Origin: an uncultured Rhodospirillales bacterium
Lineage (GTDB): Bacteria; Pseudomonadota; Alphaproteobacteria; Acetobacterales; Acetobacteraceae
Length of the DNA stretch: 39,962 nt
Reading direction: 5' to 3'
Assembly: GCA_903843125.1 (NCBI GenBank)
Contig: CAIMOR010000364.1
Location: 1-39,962, forward strand
Shown here: positions 32,376-39,962 of the stretch, piece after piece
How the letters are laid out: each line of letters opens with the position of its first letter
Numbering within the stretch: the first letter of the stretch is position 1
Notes under the pieces: model-generated
The model's database searches: none
Seen by the model: only the letters and a program-made list of their open reading frames with translations
Told to the model about the DNA's origin: nothing
Translations under genes and position numbers: made by a program

Positions 32376-33601
32376 CCCCGCCGCGGCTGACCTTGGCGGA
32401 GCGCGACCGTCGCTGGCAGGGCCTGCAGGCGCTGATGCGCGCGCGGGAGATGGAAGCCATCGTCGTCGGCAGCTTCCAGGGGCGAGAGCGGCTGGAGAGC
32501 TACCTGATCGACGACTTCTACGATTCCATCGTCATCCTGCCGGCCAAGGGCGAGCCGACCGTGCTGACCTTCGCCACCGGCCGCGTCTCCCGCAGCCATG
32601 AGAGCGCCCGGCGCGGCGAGGATATCTGGGCGCGGGACATCCGCATCGGCTTTGGCGGCGCGAAGGCAGCCGAGGTGCTGCGCGAGAAGGGCGTGGCGCG
32701 CCGGGTGGGCCTGGTCGGCTTTGGCCCCACAGCGCCTGGGGAGGCGGAGGGGCTGGTGCCGCTGGGCCTCCATCGCAACCTGACGGCCGCGCTGCCGGGC
32801 GTAGAGGTGGCCGACTTCACCCGCGACTTCACCGACTTCATCCTGCTGAAGAGCGAGGCCGAGATCGCCCTTTTGCGCCGTGCCGCCGCGGTCAGCGAGG
32901 AAGCCTGCGCGGCGATGGTCGCGGCGTGCAAGCCGGGCGCGACCGAGGCCGAGGTCTTCGCCGATATCGCCCATGCGGTGTACCGGCGCGGCTGCGATCT
33001 GCGCTACCCGTTCCTCACGCTGCAATCGGGGCCGGACAACATCGGCTGGGGCGTGCCGCGCTGGACCATTCGCGCCGAGCCGCCGCGGGTGCTGGCCACC
33101 GGCGACCTGGTGCAGGCCGAGATCCACACCTGCTACGGTGGCCAGGAAAGCCAAGTGCAGATGTGCGTGGCGATCGGTCCGCTCAGCGCGACCCATCAGC
33201 GCTGCGCCGACGCGGCGCGCGCGAGCTACGAGGCCGGGCTGGCGGCGGTGCGGCCGTGCGCCACCTTCGGCGAGGTGGTGGCGGCGATGGCGGCACCGTT
33301 GCAGGCCGGCGGATTTTGGTCGAAGACGCCGCTGCTGCACACGCTCACCTTCGGCTCCACCGGCTTCAGCGGCGCCAACCGGGAAGGTATTCCGCCGGGT
33401 TTCGAGCAGGAGGTCGAGGGCCGCCAGCGCCCGGGCGTGCGCCGGCCCGAGCTTGTGCTGCAGCCCGGCATGGGGCTGGAACTGGAGCCCAATGCCTGCC
33501 TTGGGCTGCACCGCGTCAATATCGGCGGTGCCGTGCTGGTGACCGCGACCGGTGCCGAGGAACTCAACCGCCTGCCGACACGCCTGCAGCGCGCGGGCTG
33601 A
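32372..33601 (+). CDS. M24-fold (aminopeptidase P/creatinase-like) protein lacking the usual metal ligands
   Basis: A 409-residue two-domain protein: an N-terminal creatinase/prolidase-like domain (about 1-150) and a C-terminal pita-bread fold. The five metal ligands of true Xaa-Pro peptidases are mostly absent. The LVxxDxGxxYxGYxSDxTR region reads LVQAEIHTCYGGQESQVQM, so both aspartates are replaced by Glu and Gln. LELEPN keeps one glutamate, but the last position reads NIGGAVLVT instead of IEDxVLVT. A histidine remains in LLHTLTFG. This fits metal-free members such as creatinase, which cleaves C-N bonds in amidino compounds. ATG at 32372 overlaps the Rieske stop (ATGA), so they act together. 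Confidence 0.85.
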   Translation: MTPPRLTLAERDRRWQGLQALMRAREMEAIVVGSFQGRERLESYLIDDFYDSIVILPAKGEPTVLTFATGRVSRSHESARRGEDIWARDIRIGFGGAKAAEVLREKGVARRVGLVGFGPTAPGEAEGLVPLGLHRNLTAALPGVEVADFTRDFTDFILLKSEAEIALLRRAAAVSEEACAAMVAACKPGATEAEVFADIAHAVYRRGCDLRYPFLTLQSGPDNIGWGVPRWTIRAEPPRVLATGDLVQAEIHTCYGGQESQVQMCVAIGPLSATHQRCADAARASYEAGLAAVRPCATFGEVVAAMAAPLQAGGFWSKTPLLHTLTFGSTGFSGANREGIPPGFEQEVEGRQRPGVRRPELVLQPGMGLELEPNACLGLHRVNIGGAVLVTATGAEELNRLPTRLQRAG

Positions 33602-33632
33602 CGCAGCGATTTGCGGACGGGACCGGTACGGG

Positions 33633-34997
33633 TCAGGAACCCGGGTGCGCCAGGGCGTGCCGGTTGGGTGGTCGTTGCAGGCCGAGCGAATCCCGCAGCG
33701 TCGTGCCTTCATAGGCGGTGCGGAACAACCCGCGTTCCTGCAGCACGGGAATCACCTGGTAGACGAACTCATTCAGCCCTTCCGGCAGCGTGCTGGGCTG
33801 AATGAGGAAGCCATCCACGCCACGGCCCTCGAACCACAGCTGCATGTGGTCCGCCACGTCCTCAGCCGTGCCGATGACGGTGCGCTGGCCGCGCGCGCCG
33901 CCGAAGCGCTCATAGAGTTGGCGGATCGTCAGCCCTTCGTCGCGCGACCAGGCAAGGATGTTCCGCATCTGCGTCTGCCCGCCCTCGGTGCTCAGCCGGT
34001 GCACCTCCGCCGGCAGCGGGCCGTCAAGGTCGAAGGGCCGCAGGTCGAAGCCGTTGAGCTCATTGGAGAGCAGCTCCAGCCCGACATCGGGGTGGATGAG
34101 GCGCTGCATCGCGCGATGCTTTTCCTGCGCTTCCTGGGTTGTACGGCCGATGATCGGGTTCAGCCCCGGCATGATCTTCAGCTGGTCCGGTGTGCGGCCA
34201 TGCTTCGCCATGCGACCCTTTACGTCCTGGTAGAAGGTCTGCGCGGCCTCCAGCACGTGCAGCGGCGTGAACACCGCCTCGCAGGATTTCGCCGCCAGCT
34301 CTCGCCCGGGCACCGAACCGCCGGCCTGGAACAGCACGGGGTGCCCCTGCGGCGGCCGCGCCGCGTTCAGCGGGCCACGCACGTTGAAGTAGGTGCCCTG
34401 GTGGTTCAGCGCGTGCACCTTGGTGGGGTCCAGGTAGCGGCCGGTGCTGCGGTCGCGCAGGAAGGCGTCGTCTTCCCAGCTGTCCCACAGGCCCTTGACC
34501 ACGTCGGCGAATTCATCGGCGCGGGCATAGCGCTCATCGTGGCCGAAGTGGTCGTCGCGACCGAAGTTGCGCGCGGTGGCGCTGCTCTGCGAGGTCACCA
34601 CGTTCCAGCCTGCGCGCCCGCCGCTGATATGGTCCAGCGAGGCGAACATGCGTGCGGTATTGTACGGCTCGGAGTAGCTGGTGGAGGCGGTGGCGACCAG
34701 GCCGATGTGCTTCGTCGCGCAGGCGATGGCCGACAGCAGGGTGATCGGCTCGAAGTACACCATGTATTGCGGCCAGCGGCTCAGCGCTTCCATGCGGCCA
34801 CCACGGACCGCCAGGCTGTCGGCCAGGAACATCAGGTCGAACAGGCCACGCTCTGCGGTCTGCGCCAGGCTGAGGTAGTGCGCGAAGTTGGTGCCGGCGT
34901 CGATCTGCGCGCCGGGATGCAGCCAGGCGGCGACGTGGTGGCCGGTGGGGTGGAAGAAGGCGCCGAGCTTCATCCGGTCCGGGCGACGTGCGCTCAT
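33633..34997 (-). CDS. LLM-class flavin-dependent monooxygenase (NtaA/SnaA/DszA type)
   Basis: A 454-residue FMNH2-dependent monooxygenase of the bacterial luciferase-like fold. Signature parts: KLGAFFHPTGHHVAAW at the start, LFDLMFLADSLAV, TSYSEPYNTARMFASLDHISGGRAGWNVVTS split over about 119-150, and NFGRDDHFGHDERYARADEF. This group covers nitrilotriacetate, EDTA, dibenzothiophene-sulfone and alkyl-sulfur oxidations. No flavin reductase gene is nearby. ATG at 34997 has GAGGAG 6 bases before it; the long open frame upstream overlaps the ATPase gene and is rejected. It is the last gene of the polyamine-type ABC operon. Confidence 0.92.
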   Translation of the reverse strand: MSARRPDRMKLGAFFHPTGHHVAAWLHPGAQIDAGTNFAHYLSLAQTAERGLFDLMFLADSLAVRGGRMEALSRWPQYMVYFEPITLLSAIACATKHIGLVATASTSYSEPYNTARMFASLDHISGGRAGWNVVTSQSSATARNFGRDDHFGHDERYARADEFADVVKGLWDSWEDDAFLRDRSTGRYLDPTKVHALNHQGTYFNVRGPLNAARPPQGHPVLFQAGGSVPGRELAAKSCEAVFTPLHVLEAAQTFYQDVKGRMAKHGRTPDQLKIMPGLNPIIGRTTQEAQEKHRAMQRLIHPDVGLELLSNELNGFDLRPFDLDGPLPAEVHRLSTEGGQTQMRNILAWSRDEGLTIRQLYERFGGARGQRTVIGTAEDVADHMQLWFEGRGVDGFLIQPSTLPEGLNEFVYQVIPVLQERGLFRTAYEGTTLRDSLGLQRPPNRHALAHPGS

Positions 34998-35007
34998 GCG
35001 CGGCTCC

Positions 35008-36066
35008 TCATGGCGGTGGAATTGGCCAGGCCTTTTCCGGCAGCCACCAGGCGGTAACGGTGCTGCCTTCGCTGGCCAGCGCGGTGGCGGAAACCGGCGC
35101 GCGGATGCGCAACTCGCGCCCGCCATGCTGCCCGATAAGCAGCAGGTGCGGGCCCATGTTCAGCACGCTGAGCACCTGCAGGGTCAGTGCATCGGCGCCG
35201 CTCGGTGGCGGGCCGAGGTGCATGTCCTCGGGCCGCACCAGCAGGCTGGCGCCGCCGCCGGGGTTGGGCAACAGCGGGCGCGCGGCGTGCAGCAGGGTGC
35301 CGTCGGGCAGGCGGAGTTGGTTTGCGGCCGTGCCGACCACGCCATCGAGGATGTTGCTGTCGCCGATGAAGCTGGCGGCGAAGCGGCTGGCCGGGCGGGC
35401 ATAGACCTCCAGCGGTGCACCGACCTGTTCGATGCGGCCGCGGTTGAACACCACGATACGATCGGACAGCGTCATCGCCTCGCTCTGGTCGTGCGTGACG
35501 TAGAGGGTGGTGATGCCGACCTGGCGATGGATGCGGCGCAGCTCGATCTGCATCTGTTCGCGCAGGTTCTTGTCCAGCGCGCTGAGCGGTTCATCCAGCA
35601 GCAGCAGCTTGGGCTGGTAGACCAGCGCGCGCGCCAGGGCGACGCGTTGCTGCTGGCCGCCGGACAGCTGCGCCGGCCGCCGCGCCGCCATCTCCTGCAG
35701 GCCCACCAGGGCCAGGGCGCCCTGCACCGCGGCCTCGGTCTCCGCACGCGACCGACCGCGTACCTTCAGGGGAAACGCGATATTGGCGGCGATACTGAGG
35801 TGAGGGAACAGCGCATAATTCTGGAACACCATGCCGATGTCGCGCCGGTTGGGCGGCACGTGATGCACCTGCCGACCGGCCAGCTCGATGCTGCCCGTGC
35901 TCGGCTCCTCGAAGCCCGCGATCATCATCAGCGTGGTGGTCTTGCCCGAGCCGCTTGGCCCCAGCAGGCTGACGAACTCCCCGGCCTGCACTTCCAGCGT
36001 GGCGTCGATGACGGCCTGCACGGCGCCGAAGCGCTTGGAGACCTGGCGGAGATGCAGATGGGTCAT
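35008..36066 (-). CDS. Polyamine-type ABC transporter ATPase (PotA-like)
   Basis: A 352-residue ATPase. Walker A GPSGSGKTT, Q-loop VFQNYALFPHLS, signature LSGGQQQRVALARAL, Walker B LLLDEPLSALD and H-loop YVTHDQSEA are present, followed by a C-terminal regulatory TOBE-like domain with VRPEDMHLG. This length and tail are typical of the spermidine/putrescine/2-aminoethylphosphonate/iron importer branch. It follows its permease without any gap (the stop of one at 36067, the ATG of this at 36066). Confidence 0.93.
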   Translation of the reverse strand: MTHLHLRQVSKRFGAVQAVIDATLEVQAGEFVSLLGPSGSGKTTTLMMIAGFEEPSTGSIELAGRQVHHVPPNRRDIGMVFQNYALFPHLSIAANIAFPLKVRGRSRAETEAAVQGALALVGLQEMAARRPAQLSGGQQQRVALARALVYQPKLLLLDEPLSALDKNLREQMQIELRRIHRQVGITTLYVTHDQSEAMTLSDRIVVFNRGRIEQVGAPLEVYARPASRFAASFIGDSNILDGVVGTAANQLRLPDGTLLHAARPLLPNPGGGASLLVRPEDMHLGPPPSGADALTLQVLSVLNMGPHLLLIGQHGGRELRIRAPVSATALASEGSTVTAWWLPEKAWPIPPP

Positions 36067-36888
36067 CTAGCGCAGGATCCGGTCGATGCCGACCAGGCGG
36101 TCGTAGACCGTCAGCAGTACCAGGACGGCGGCCAGCAGCACCATGGCCAGGGCGGATGCGCTGCCGAAGTCCAGCAGGGTCTCGATCTCATTGGCGATCA
36201 GGCTGGAGATCATCATGTCCCTGGGCGAGCCGAGCAGGGTCGGTGTCACGTAGAAGCCGACGCAGAAGATGAAGACAAGCAGGCAGCCGCTGACCACCGC
36301 CGGCAGCGACAGCGGCAGCACGACGCGGGAGAAGGACTGCCAGTGGCTGGCGCCCATGCCGTGCGCGGCGCGGATCAGGTTGGCATCGATGCGCGCCAGC
36401 ACGACGTAGAGCGTCAGCACCATGTAGGGCAGCAGGATATGCGTCATCGCGATCAGCGACGCGGTGGTGGTGAACAGCAGCACCGGCGGTGGTTCCACGC
36501 CCAGCCAGCGCGCCAACGCGGTGACCGGTCCGCGATTGCCCAGGATGACGGTCCAGGCATAGGTCCGTACCAGGTAGCTGATCCAGAAGCACAGCCCGCA
36601 GGCGCCCAGCAGCAGCGCCGCCACAACGCCGCTGCGGCGCGCCATGTAGTGCGCGAGCGGGTAGCCCAAGCCGAGGCACAGCAGGGTGACCGTTGCCGCC
36701 ACCAGCACGGTGCGCAGGTAGACGCGGGCATAGAGCGGGTCGGTCAGGATGCTCGCGAAATTCTGCAGCCCCAGGGTCGGCTCGCTGATGCTCATCCAGA
36801 AGGTGTTGCCGAGCGGCACACCGAAGACGAGCAGGAGATAGGCCACCGCCGGCAGCAGCAGCAGCCAGGTCGGGACGCCGCGCCTCAT
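36067..36888 (-). CDS. Polyamine-type ABC transporter permease (PotB-like)
   Basis: A 273-residue permease with about six helices. Its N-terminus WLLLLPAVAYLLLVFGVPLG, the periplasmic NFASILTDPLYARV, and the EAA loop RAAHGMGASHWQSFSRVVLPLSLP (split over 195-217) are typical of the PotB/HisM-like branch. The ATG at 36888 overlaps the second permease's stop by 4 bases; the much longer open frame runs opposite that gene and is not real. Confidence 0.92.
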   Translation of the reverse strand: MRRGVPTWLLLLPAVAYLLLVFGVPLGNTFWMSISEPTLGLQNFASILTDPLYARVYLRTVLVAATVTLLCLGLGYPLAHYMARRSGVVAALLLGACGLCFWISYLVRTYAWTVILGNRGPVTALARWLGVEPPPVLLFTTTASLIAMTHILLPYMVLTLYVVLARIDANLIRAAHGMGASHWQSFSRVVLPLSLPAVVSGCLLVFIFCVGFYVTPTLLGSPRDMMISSLIANEIETLLDFGSASALAMVLLAAVLVLLTVYDRLVGIDRILR

Positions 36889-37673
36889 GCCGGGCGGCGT
36901 TGGCGAAGGAAGGTGGCGATAGCCATGGCGAGGATGGCGGCATAGATCATCAGCGCCGAGACCACGGCCACCACCGGGTCGGCTTCCAGGTGGATGCTGG
37001 CGAACATGCGCTTCGGCAGCGTCGAGACCTCGCGGCCGGAGATGAACAGCGAGATGGTGGCTTCGTCGAAGGAGTGGATGAAGGCGAAGAAGCCGGCGAG
37101 GATGAAGGCCGGGCGCAGCAGCGGCAGCGTCACCAGCCGCAAGGCCTGCGCCGAGGTCGCGCCACAGATGGCCGCCGCGCGTTCCAGGTTGCGGTCCAGG
37201 TTGCGCAGCGAGGCCGACAGCGCGATCAGCACGACCGGGATGGAAACGCAGCCATGCGCGAGGATGATGCCGGCATAGGTCTGGTTCAGCCCCAACTGGC
37301 CGAACACCGAGTAATAGCTGATCGCCATGATGATGCTGGGCACCAGCATCGGCGTCAGCAGCATCACCTGCAGCGCGCGGCGCCCGGCGAATTCCCGGCG
37401 GTTGACCGCGAAGGCCGCCGGCGGCGCCACCAACAGGGTCAGCACGCTGGAGGCGATGCCGATGACGAAGCTGTTCAGCGTCGGCAGCAGCCAGCCTTCC
37501 GAGCTGAAGTAGGTGCGGTAATGCCCGAGCCAGTAGTGCACGGGCGGGAATTCGAAGGAGGTCGACGCGCTGAACGACATCGGCACGATGATGGCGAGCG
37601 GTGCCAGGATGAAGCCGACGACGCACCAAGCGAACAGCGCATTGGCCAGGCTCGGAGCTTCCGGGCGGCGCAT
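36885..37673 (-). CDS. Polyamine-type ABC transporter permease (PotC-like)
   Basis: A 262-residue permease, partner of the PotB-like one. First helix NALFAWCVVGFILAPLAIIVPMSFS (split over 11-35), then FEFPPVHYWLGHYRTYF, and the EAA loop RAAAICGATSAQALRLVTLPLLRP. The ATG at 37673 lies 2 bases after the binding-protein stop; a TTG six codons earlier would overlap that gene and is less likely. It probably forms a heterodimer with the PotB-like permease. Confidence 0.92.
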   Translation of the reverse strand: MRRPEAPSLANALFAWCVVGFILAPLAIIVPMSFSASTSFEFPPVHYWLGHYRTYFSSEGWLLPTLNSFVIGIASSVLTLLVAPPAAFAVNRREFAGRRALQVMLLTPMLVPSIIMAISYYSVFGQLGLNQTYAGIILAHGCVSIPVVLIALSASLRNLDRNLERAAAICGATSAQALRLVTLPLLRPAFILAGFFAFIHSFDEATISLFISGREVSTLPKRMFASIHLEADPVVAVVSALMIYAAILAMAIATFLRQRRPA

Positions 37674-37675
37674 CG

Positions 37676-38701
37676 CTATTGCTGTAGCCAACGCTCGAAG
37701 CGGCGTGACGCCTGGGTCATCACGTCGCCCATGCGGCGGCCGTCGAACTCCACCGCGTACGGCGTGTACTTCGCGTTGGTTGGCATCGCCTCGGCCTGCT
37801 CGGGCGTGACGAAGTCGAAGGCGCGCGGGTTCAGCGGGCCATAGAAGCCGTCGATGCAGAAGCCGGCATTGCGCTCAGGCTCCAGCGCGAAGTTGATGAA
37901 CTCCCACGCAAAGCCCGCGCGCGGCGTCCCGCGCGAGACGATCCAGTAGGTGCGGTCCATGGTGAACTCGTTCCAGACGATCTCGACCGGCGCGCCGCTG
38001 TTGCGCAGCGCGGTGCCATGCGCGTGCCAGACCGAGCCCATGTCCACCTCGCCATCGCCCAGCAGTTGGCGGATCTGCGGGCCGGTGCTCCACCACACCC
38101 GGACCTGCGGCTTGATGCGGTCCAGGCTGCGGAAGGCGCGGTCCAGGTCAATGGGGTAGAGTTTGTCCTTCGGCACGCCATCGGCGAGCAGCGCGAAGAC
38201 GATTGTTTGCGACAGCGTGCGCCCGAGCGAGCGGCTGCCGGGAAAGCGCTGCACGTCCCAGAAATCCTGCCAGGTGGTGATGCTGCCGGCCGGATACTTC
38301 GTGGTGTTGAAGCAGATGTTGGTGCCATAGGCGTGGTTGCCGACCGCATTCTCGAATACCAGTTCCGCCGGCACCGCGGCGCGGTTGAACAAGCCGAAAT
38401 CGACCGGTTCAAGCAGGTTTTCGTTCATGCCCTGGACCACGCTGGGGGCGCCGACGGTGGCGATGTCGAACTCGTACACCTTGGTGCGGGCCTGCACGGC
38501 GAACTTGGCCAGGGTTACTCCTGGGGCGGTCTTGATCTCGACGCCGGTCTTCGCGGTAAAGGGGTCGAACAGGTGCTTCTTCGCCGCTGCTTCCCACGGC
38601 CCGCCCTGGGAGTTGATGTACAGCACACGCGGTTGAGCCCGGCCGATGGTGGGTGCCGCCAGCAGGCCGAACAGCGTGGCGCGGCGTGTCGCGTGAAGCA
38701 T
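37676..38701 (-). CDS. Polyamine/iron-type ABC substrate-binding protein (PotD-like)
   Basis: A 341-residue periplasmic binding protein with a short signal peptide (HATRRATLFGLLAAPTIGRAQ). The mature part shows RVLYINSQGGPWEAAAKK, the FEFDIATVGAPSVVQ-like region, and GTNICFNTTKYP, as in PotD-family proteins binding polyamines, phosphonates or other small amines. ATG at 38701 is taken as the start; only a weak G-rich site precedes it. It is the first gene of the operon, ahead of two permeases, the ATPase and the flavin monooxygenase, so that monooxygenase likely oxidises the ligand. Confidence 0.9.
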   Translation of the reverse strand: MLHATRRATLFGLLAAPTIGRAQPRVLYINSQGGPWEAAAKKHLFDPFTAKTGVEIKTAPGVTLAKFAVQARTKVYEFDIATVGAPSVVQGMNENLLEPVDFGLFNRAAVPAELVFENAVGNHAYGTNICFNTTKYPAGSITTWQDFWDVQRFPGSRSLGRTLSQTIVFALLADGVPKDKLYPIDLDRAFRSLDRIKPQVRVWWSTGPQIRQLLGDGEVDMGSVWHAHGTALRNSGAPVEIVWNEFTMDRTYWIVSRGTPRAGFAWEFINFALEPERNAGFCIDGFYGPLNPRAFDFVTPEQAEAMPTNAKYTPYAVEFDGRRMGDVMTQASRRFERWLQQ

Positions 38702-39025
38702 GGTCAGGGCCCTTTCCGCTCAGGTCGCCGAACCAGCGGGCACGGCAGGCGCTCGCTGCGCACGGTGGCGGATGGCAGCCGGGTGCGCATAGCGATAGCG
38801 GCGGCAACTGCCCATGATGCGCGCTGTCTCCGATGGTCGCGCCGAGCTGTGGCGGCAGTTCCAGGCTGGCCATGGCCTGGACCCTGGACTGGTCTGCGGC
38901 GGATAATCGAATCAGCGGCTTCGTTGCGCCGTACCATCTTCGCTTCCTACGGCAACGGGCTGCACAGGCGCAACTCGGCTCGAGCGAAGGATGATCAGCA
39001 TATTCCGTGCCAGAGAGCGCCCCGT

Positions 39026-39056
39026 GTGCCAGCGCCAGGCAAGGCGCCTGGGGCAC
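39026..39056. other. Bulged hairpin in the gene-free stretch
   Basis: CCAGGC (39035-39040) and GCCTGG (39046-39051) pair around AAGGC, and GTGCC (39026-39030) pairs with GGCAC (39052-39056) across a 4-base bulge, giving 11 pairs. No T-run follows on either strand. It could be a structured RNA element, a regulator site or a remnant. Confidence 0.4.
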
Positions 39057-39258
39057 GACCGGATTGCGTGTGCGGCCCTACGCTGTAGCTTGCGAGAGGC
39101 CGCCACTGCAGCCGCCCACCCCGGTAGCGGCCTGGTAGCGCAGGGACCGCATGCTTCAGGCAGCAGGCGGAGCCGTTGCGGGGCGTCCGGGTTTGCCGTG
39201 AACGCGATGGCTGCGCGGTGCAAGATCGCGGCTCCCCGACCGAATGCGCCCGACGAGC

Positions 39259-39275
39259 CTGGCTTCCGAAGCCAG
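39259..39275. other. Short hairpin in the gene-free stretch
   Basis: CTGGCTT and AAGCCAG form a perfect 7-base stem with a CCG loop, about 240 bases downstream of the Rieske stop on the minus strand. Without a T-run it is a weak terminator candidate. Confidence 0.3.
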
Positions 39276-39514
39276 TACGGTGCTTGCACCGCCGGCATCC
39301 CAGCATGTGAACTGTTGGAACGTCTCGCACTGCCGCTGCCACCAGTCTCAGCTCGGCTCCCCTGCCGTGCCGTGGCGATGAACCCTCCGTTGGATGGTCC
39401 ACGCGAGGCGCGTCCTGACGTCGGATCGTCGCCGGTGGAATCATCGGCGGCGTCAATCAGCCGCTCGAAACATGGCCTGGTGTTTGTCGGACGCGTCAAT
39501 AGTCGTGACAGACT

Positions 39515-39962
39515 TCAGCCGGCGGCACCGACCAAGGCTGCCGGCAGCGCCGCCAAGGCGCGACGGACGGAGGCCTCGCGGTCCCCGGCTGCCTGGTGCC
39601 GGGCATCGAGGACGATCGCGGTGACTGCGGCGCCGACCCTGCGCAGGAAGGCGTTCTCATCGCCTTCGCCAGATGGCGGCAAGGTCAATACCGTGTCGTG
39701 GCAATAGGTTGCTGCACCAAGCGGCCCCGGGGTCCCGGGCAACGCGCGAATGCCACGGCGCAGCAGCCGGCGCAGCATCGCCACCCCCTTGTCGCAATGG
39801 GTCAGGTGTTCCGCCGCATGCACCGCGATGGGGCGCTGCGAGACGATGGCGTCGTAGTCGCCCGGCTCGCGCTGGCGCTGCTCGTAGGGCGTGCCGAAGC
39901 CGGTCTGGCCATAGAAGTCGACGCTCTCCACGCCGCAGGCCTCGCGCCGGCCGATCCCGCGC
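39515..39962 (-). CDS. Rieske-type oxygenase, C-terminal fragment cut by window edge
   Basis: The frame is open to base 39962 and gives the last 148 or so residues of a protein whose N-terminus is outside the window. The segment YEQRQREPGDYDAIVSQRPI followed by AEHLTHCDKGVAMLRRLLRRGI resembles the C-terminal helical end of one-component Rieske ring-hydroxylating oxygenases, where similar REPGDYDA and GVxMLRRxLRR stretches occur. The Rieske and iron sites would be upstream, out of view, so the assignment rests on this tail alone. The first in-view start-like codon (GTG at 39931) is internal: coding sequence continues before it. Confidence 0.65.
   Translation of the reverse strand, partial: RGIGRREACGVESVDFYGQTGFGTPYEQRQREPGDYDAIVSQRPIAVHAAEHLTHCDKGVAMLRRLLRRGIRALPGTPGPLGAATYCHDTVLTLPPSGEGDENAFLRRVGAAVTAIVLDARHQAAGDREASVRRALAALPAALVGAAG

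Larger units (their letters stand above)
38702..39514. other. 813-base stretch without a credible gene
   Basis: Both flanking genes are on the minus strand, so this must hold the terminator of the Rieske gene and the promoter of the PotD-like operon. Open frames exist on both strands, but they overlap each other, are rich in Arg, Ala, Cys and Pro, and lack ribosome binding sites and recognisable motifs. It holds two hairpins (39026-39056 and 39259-39275). The composition looks less strictly GC-rich at third positions than the genes around it, as expected of noncoding or decayed DNA. Confidence 0.5.

Noticed and set aside
38991-39707. Plus-strand 238-codon frame spanning the gene-free stretch and the end of the Rieske gene
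   Set aside because: No ribosome binding site, Arg/Ser/Ala/Pro-rich, overlaps a credible gene on the other strand.

Overview
The window is a GC-rich (about 70%) bacterial chromosome segment with 38 protein genes packed head to tail, many joined by 4-base ATGA or GTGA overlaps. A HisKA_2-type sensor kinase, orphan Bug-type (tripartite tricarboxylate) binding proteins, many ABC importers and a ligase-associated DNA repair set suggest an alphaproteobacterium, most likely Acetobacteraceae (Roseomonas-like). That placement is inference from gene content and composition; no rRNA is present to confirm it. I saw no tRNA, rRNA, CRISPR array, insertion sequence or prophage gene.

Region 1 (1-9.1 kb) holds three members of the ligase-associated DNA damage response set: a DEXH helicase (cut by the left edge), a metallo-beta-lactamase-fold exonuclease and an ATP-dependent DNA ligase. 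They are interleaved with unrelated genes: a DoxX-like membrane protein, two sensor histidine kinases and a glycosyltransferase. The second kinase carries a 24-base tandem repeat coding octapeptides inside its ATP lid.

Region 2 (9.1-11.1 kb) has a fumarylacetoacetate-hydrolase-family enzyme divergent from an MFS transporter.

Region 3 (11.2-20.4 kb, minus strand) is a ten-gene operon. In transcription order it holds an enolase-superfamily enzyme, two dipeptide-type ABC ATPases, an NAD-dependent epimerase, a RidA protein, a family 5 binding protein, two permeases, a bicupin-like protein and an arylformamidase-like hydrolase. The first permease seems to start with CTG.

Region 4 (20.6-24.5 kb, plus) is TauD-type dioxygenase, class III CoA-transferase, class II aldolase/adducin-like protein and a Bug binding protein. 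Region 5 (24.6-28.1 kb, minus) is a second Bug protein, acyl-CoA dehydrogenase and both subunits of a family I CoA-transferase. Region 6 (28.6-33.6 kb, plus) is a NitT/TauT-type ABC importer followed by a Rieske oxygenase and an M24-fold protein lacking its metal ligands. Region 7 (33.6-38.7 kb, minus) is a polyamine-type ABC importer with a flavin-dependent monooxygenase of the NtaA/SnaA type. The right edge cuts a second Rieske oxygenase, separated from region 7 by about 0.8 kb without a gene.

Regions 3 to 7 thus read as a catabolic island: five importer or receptor modules, each next to enzymes fitted to oxidise, CoA-activate, racemise or hydrolyse small organic acids or amides. No DNA-binding regulator is visible in the window. 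Substrates cannot be named from sequence alone.
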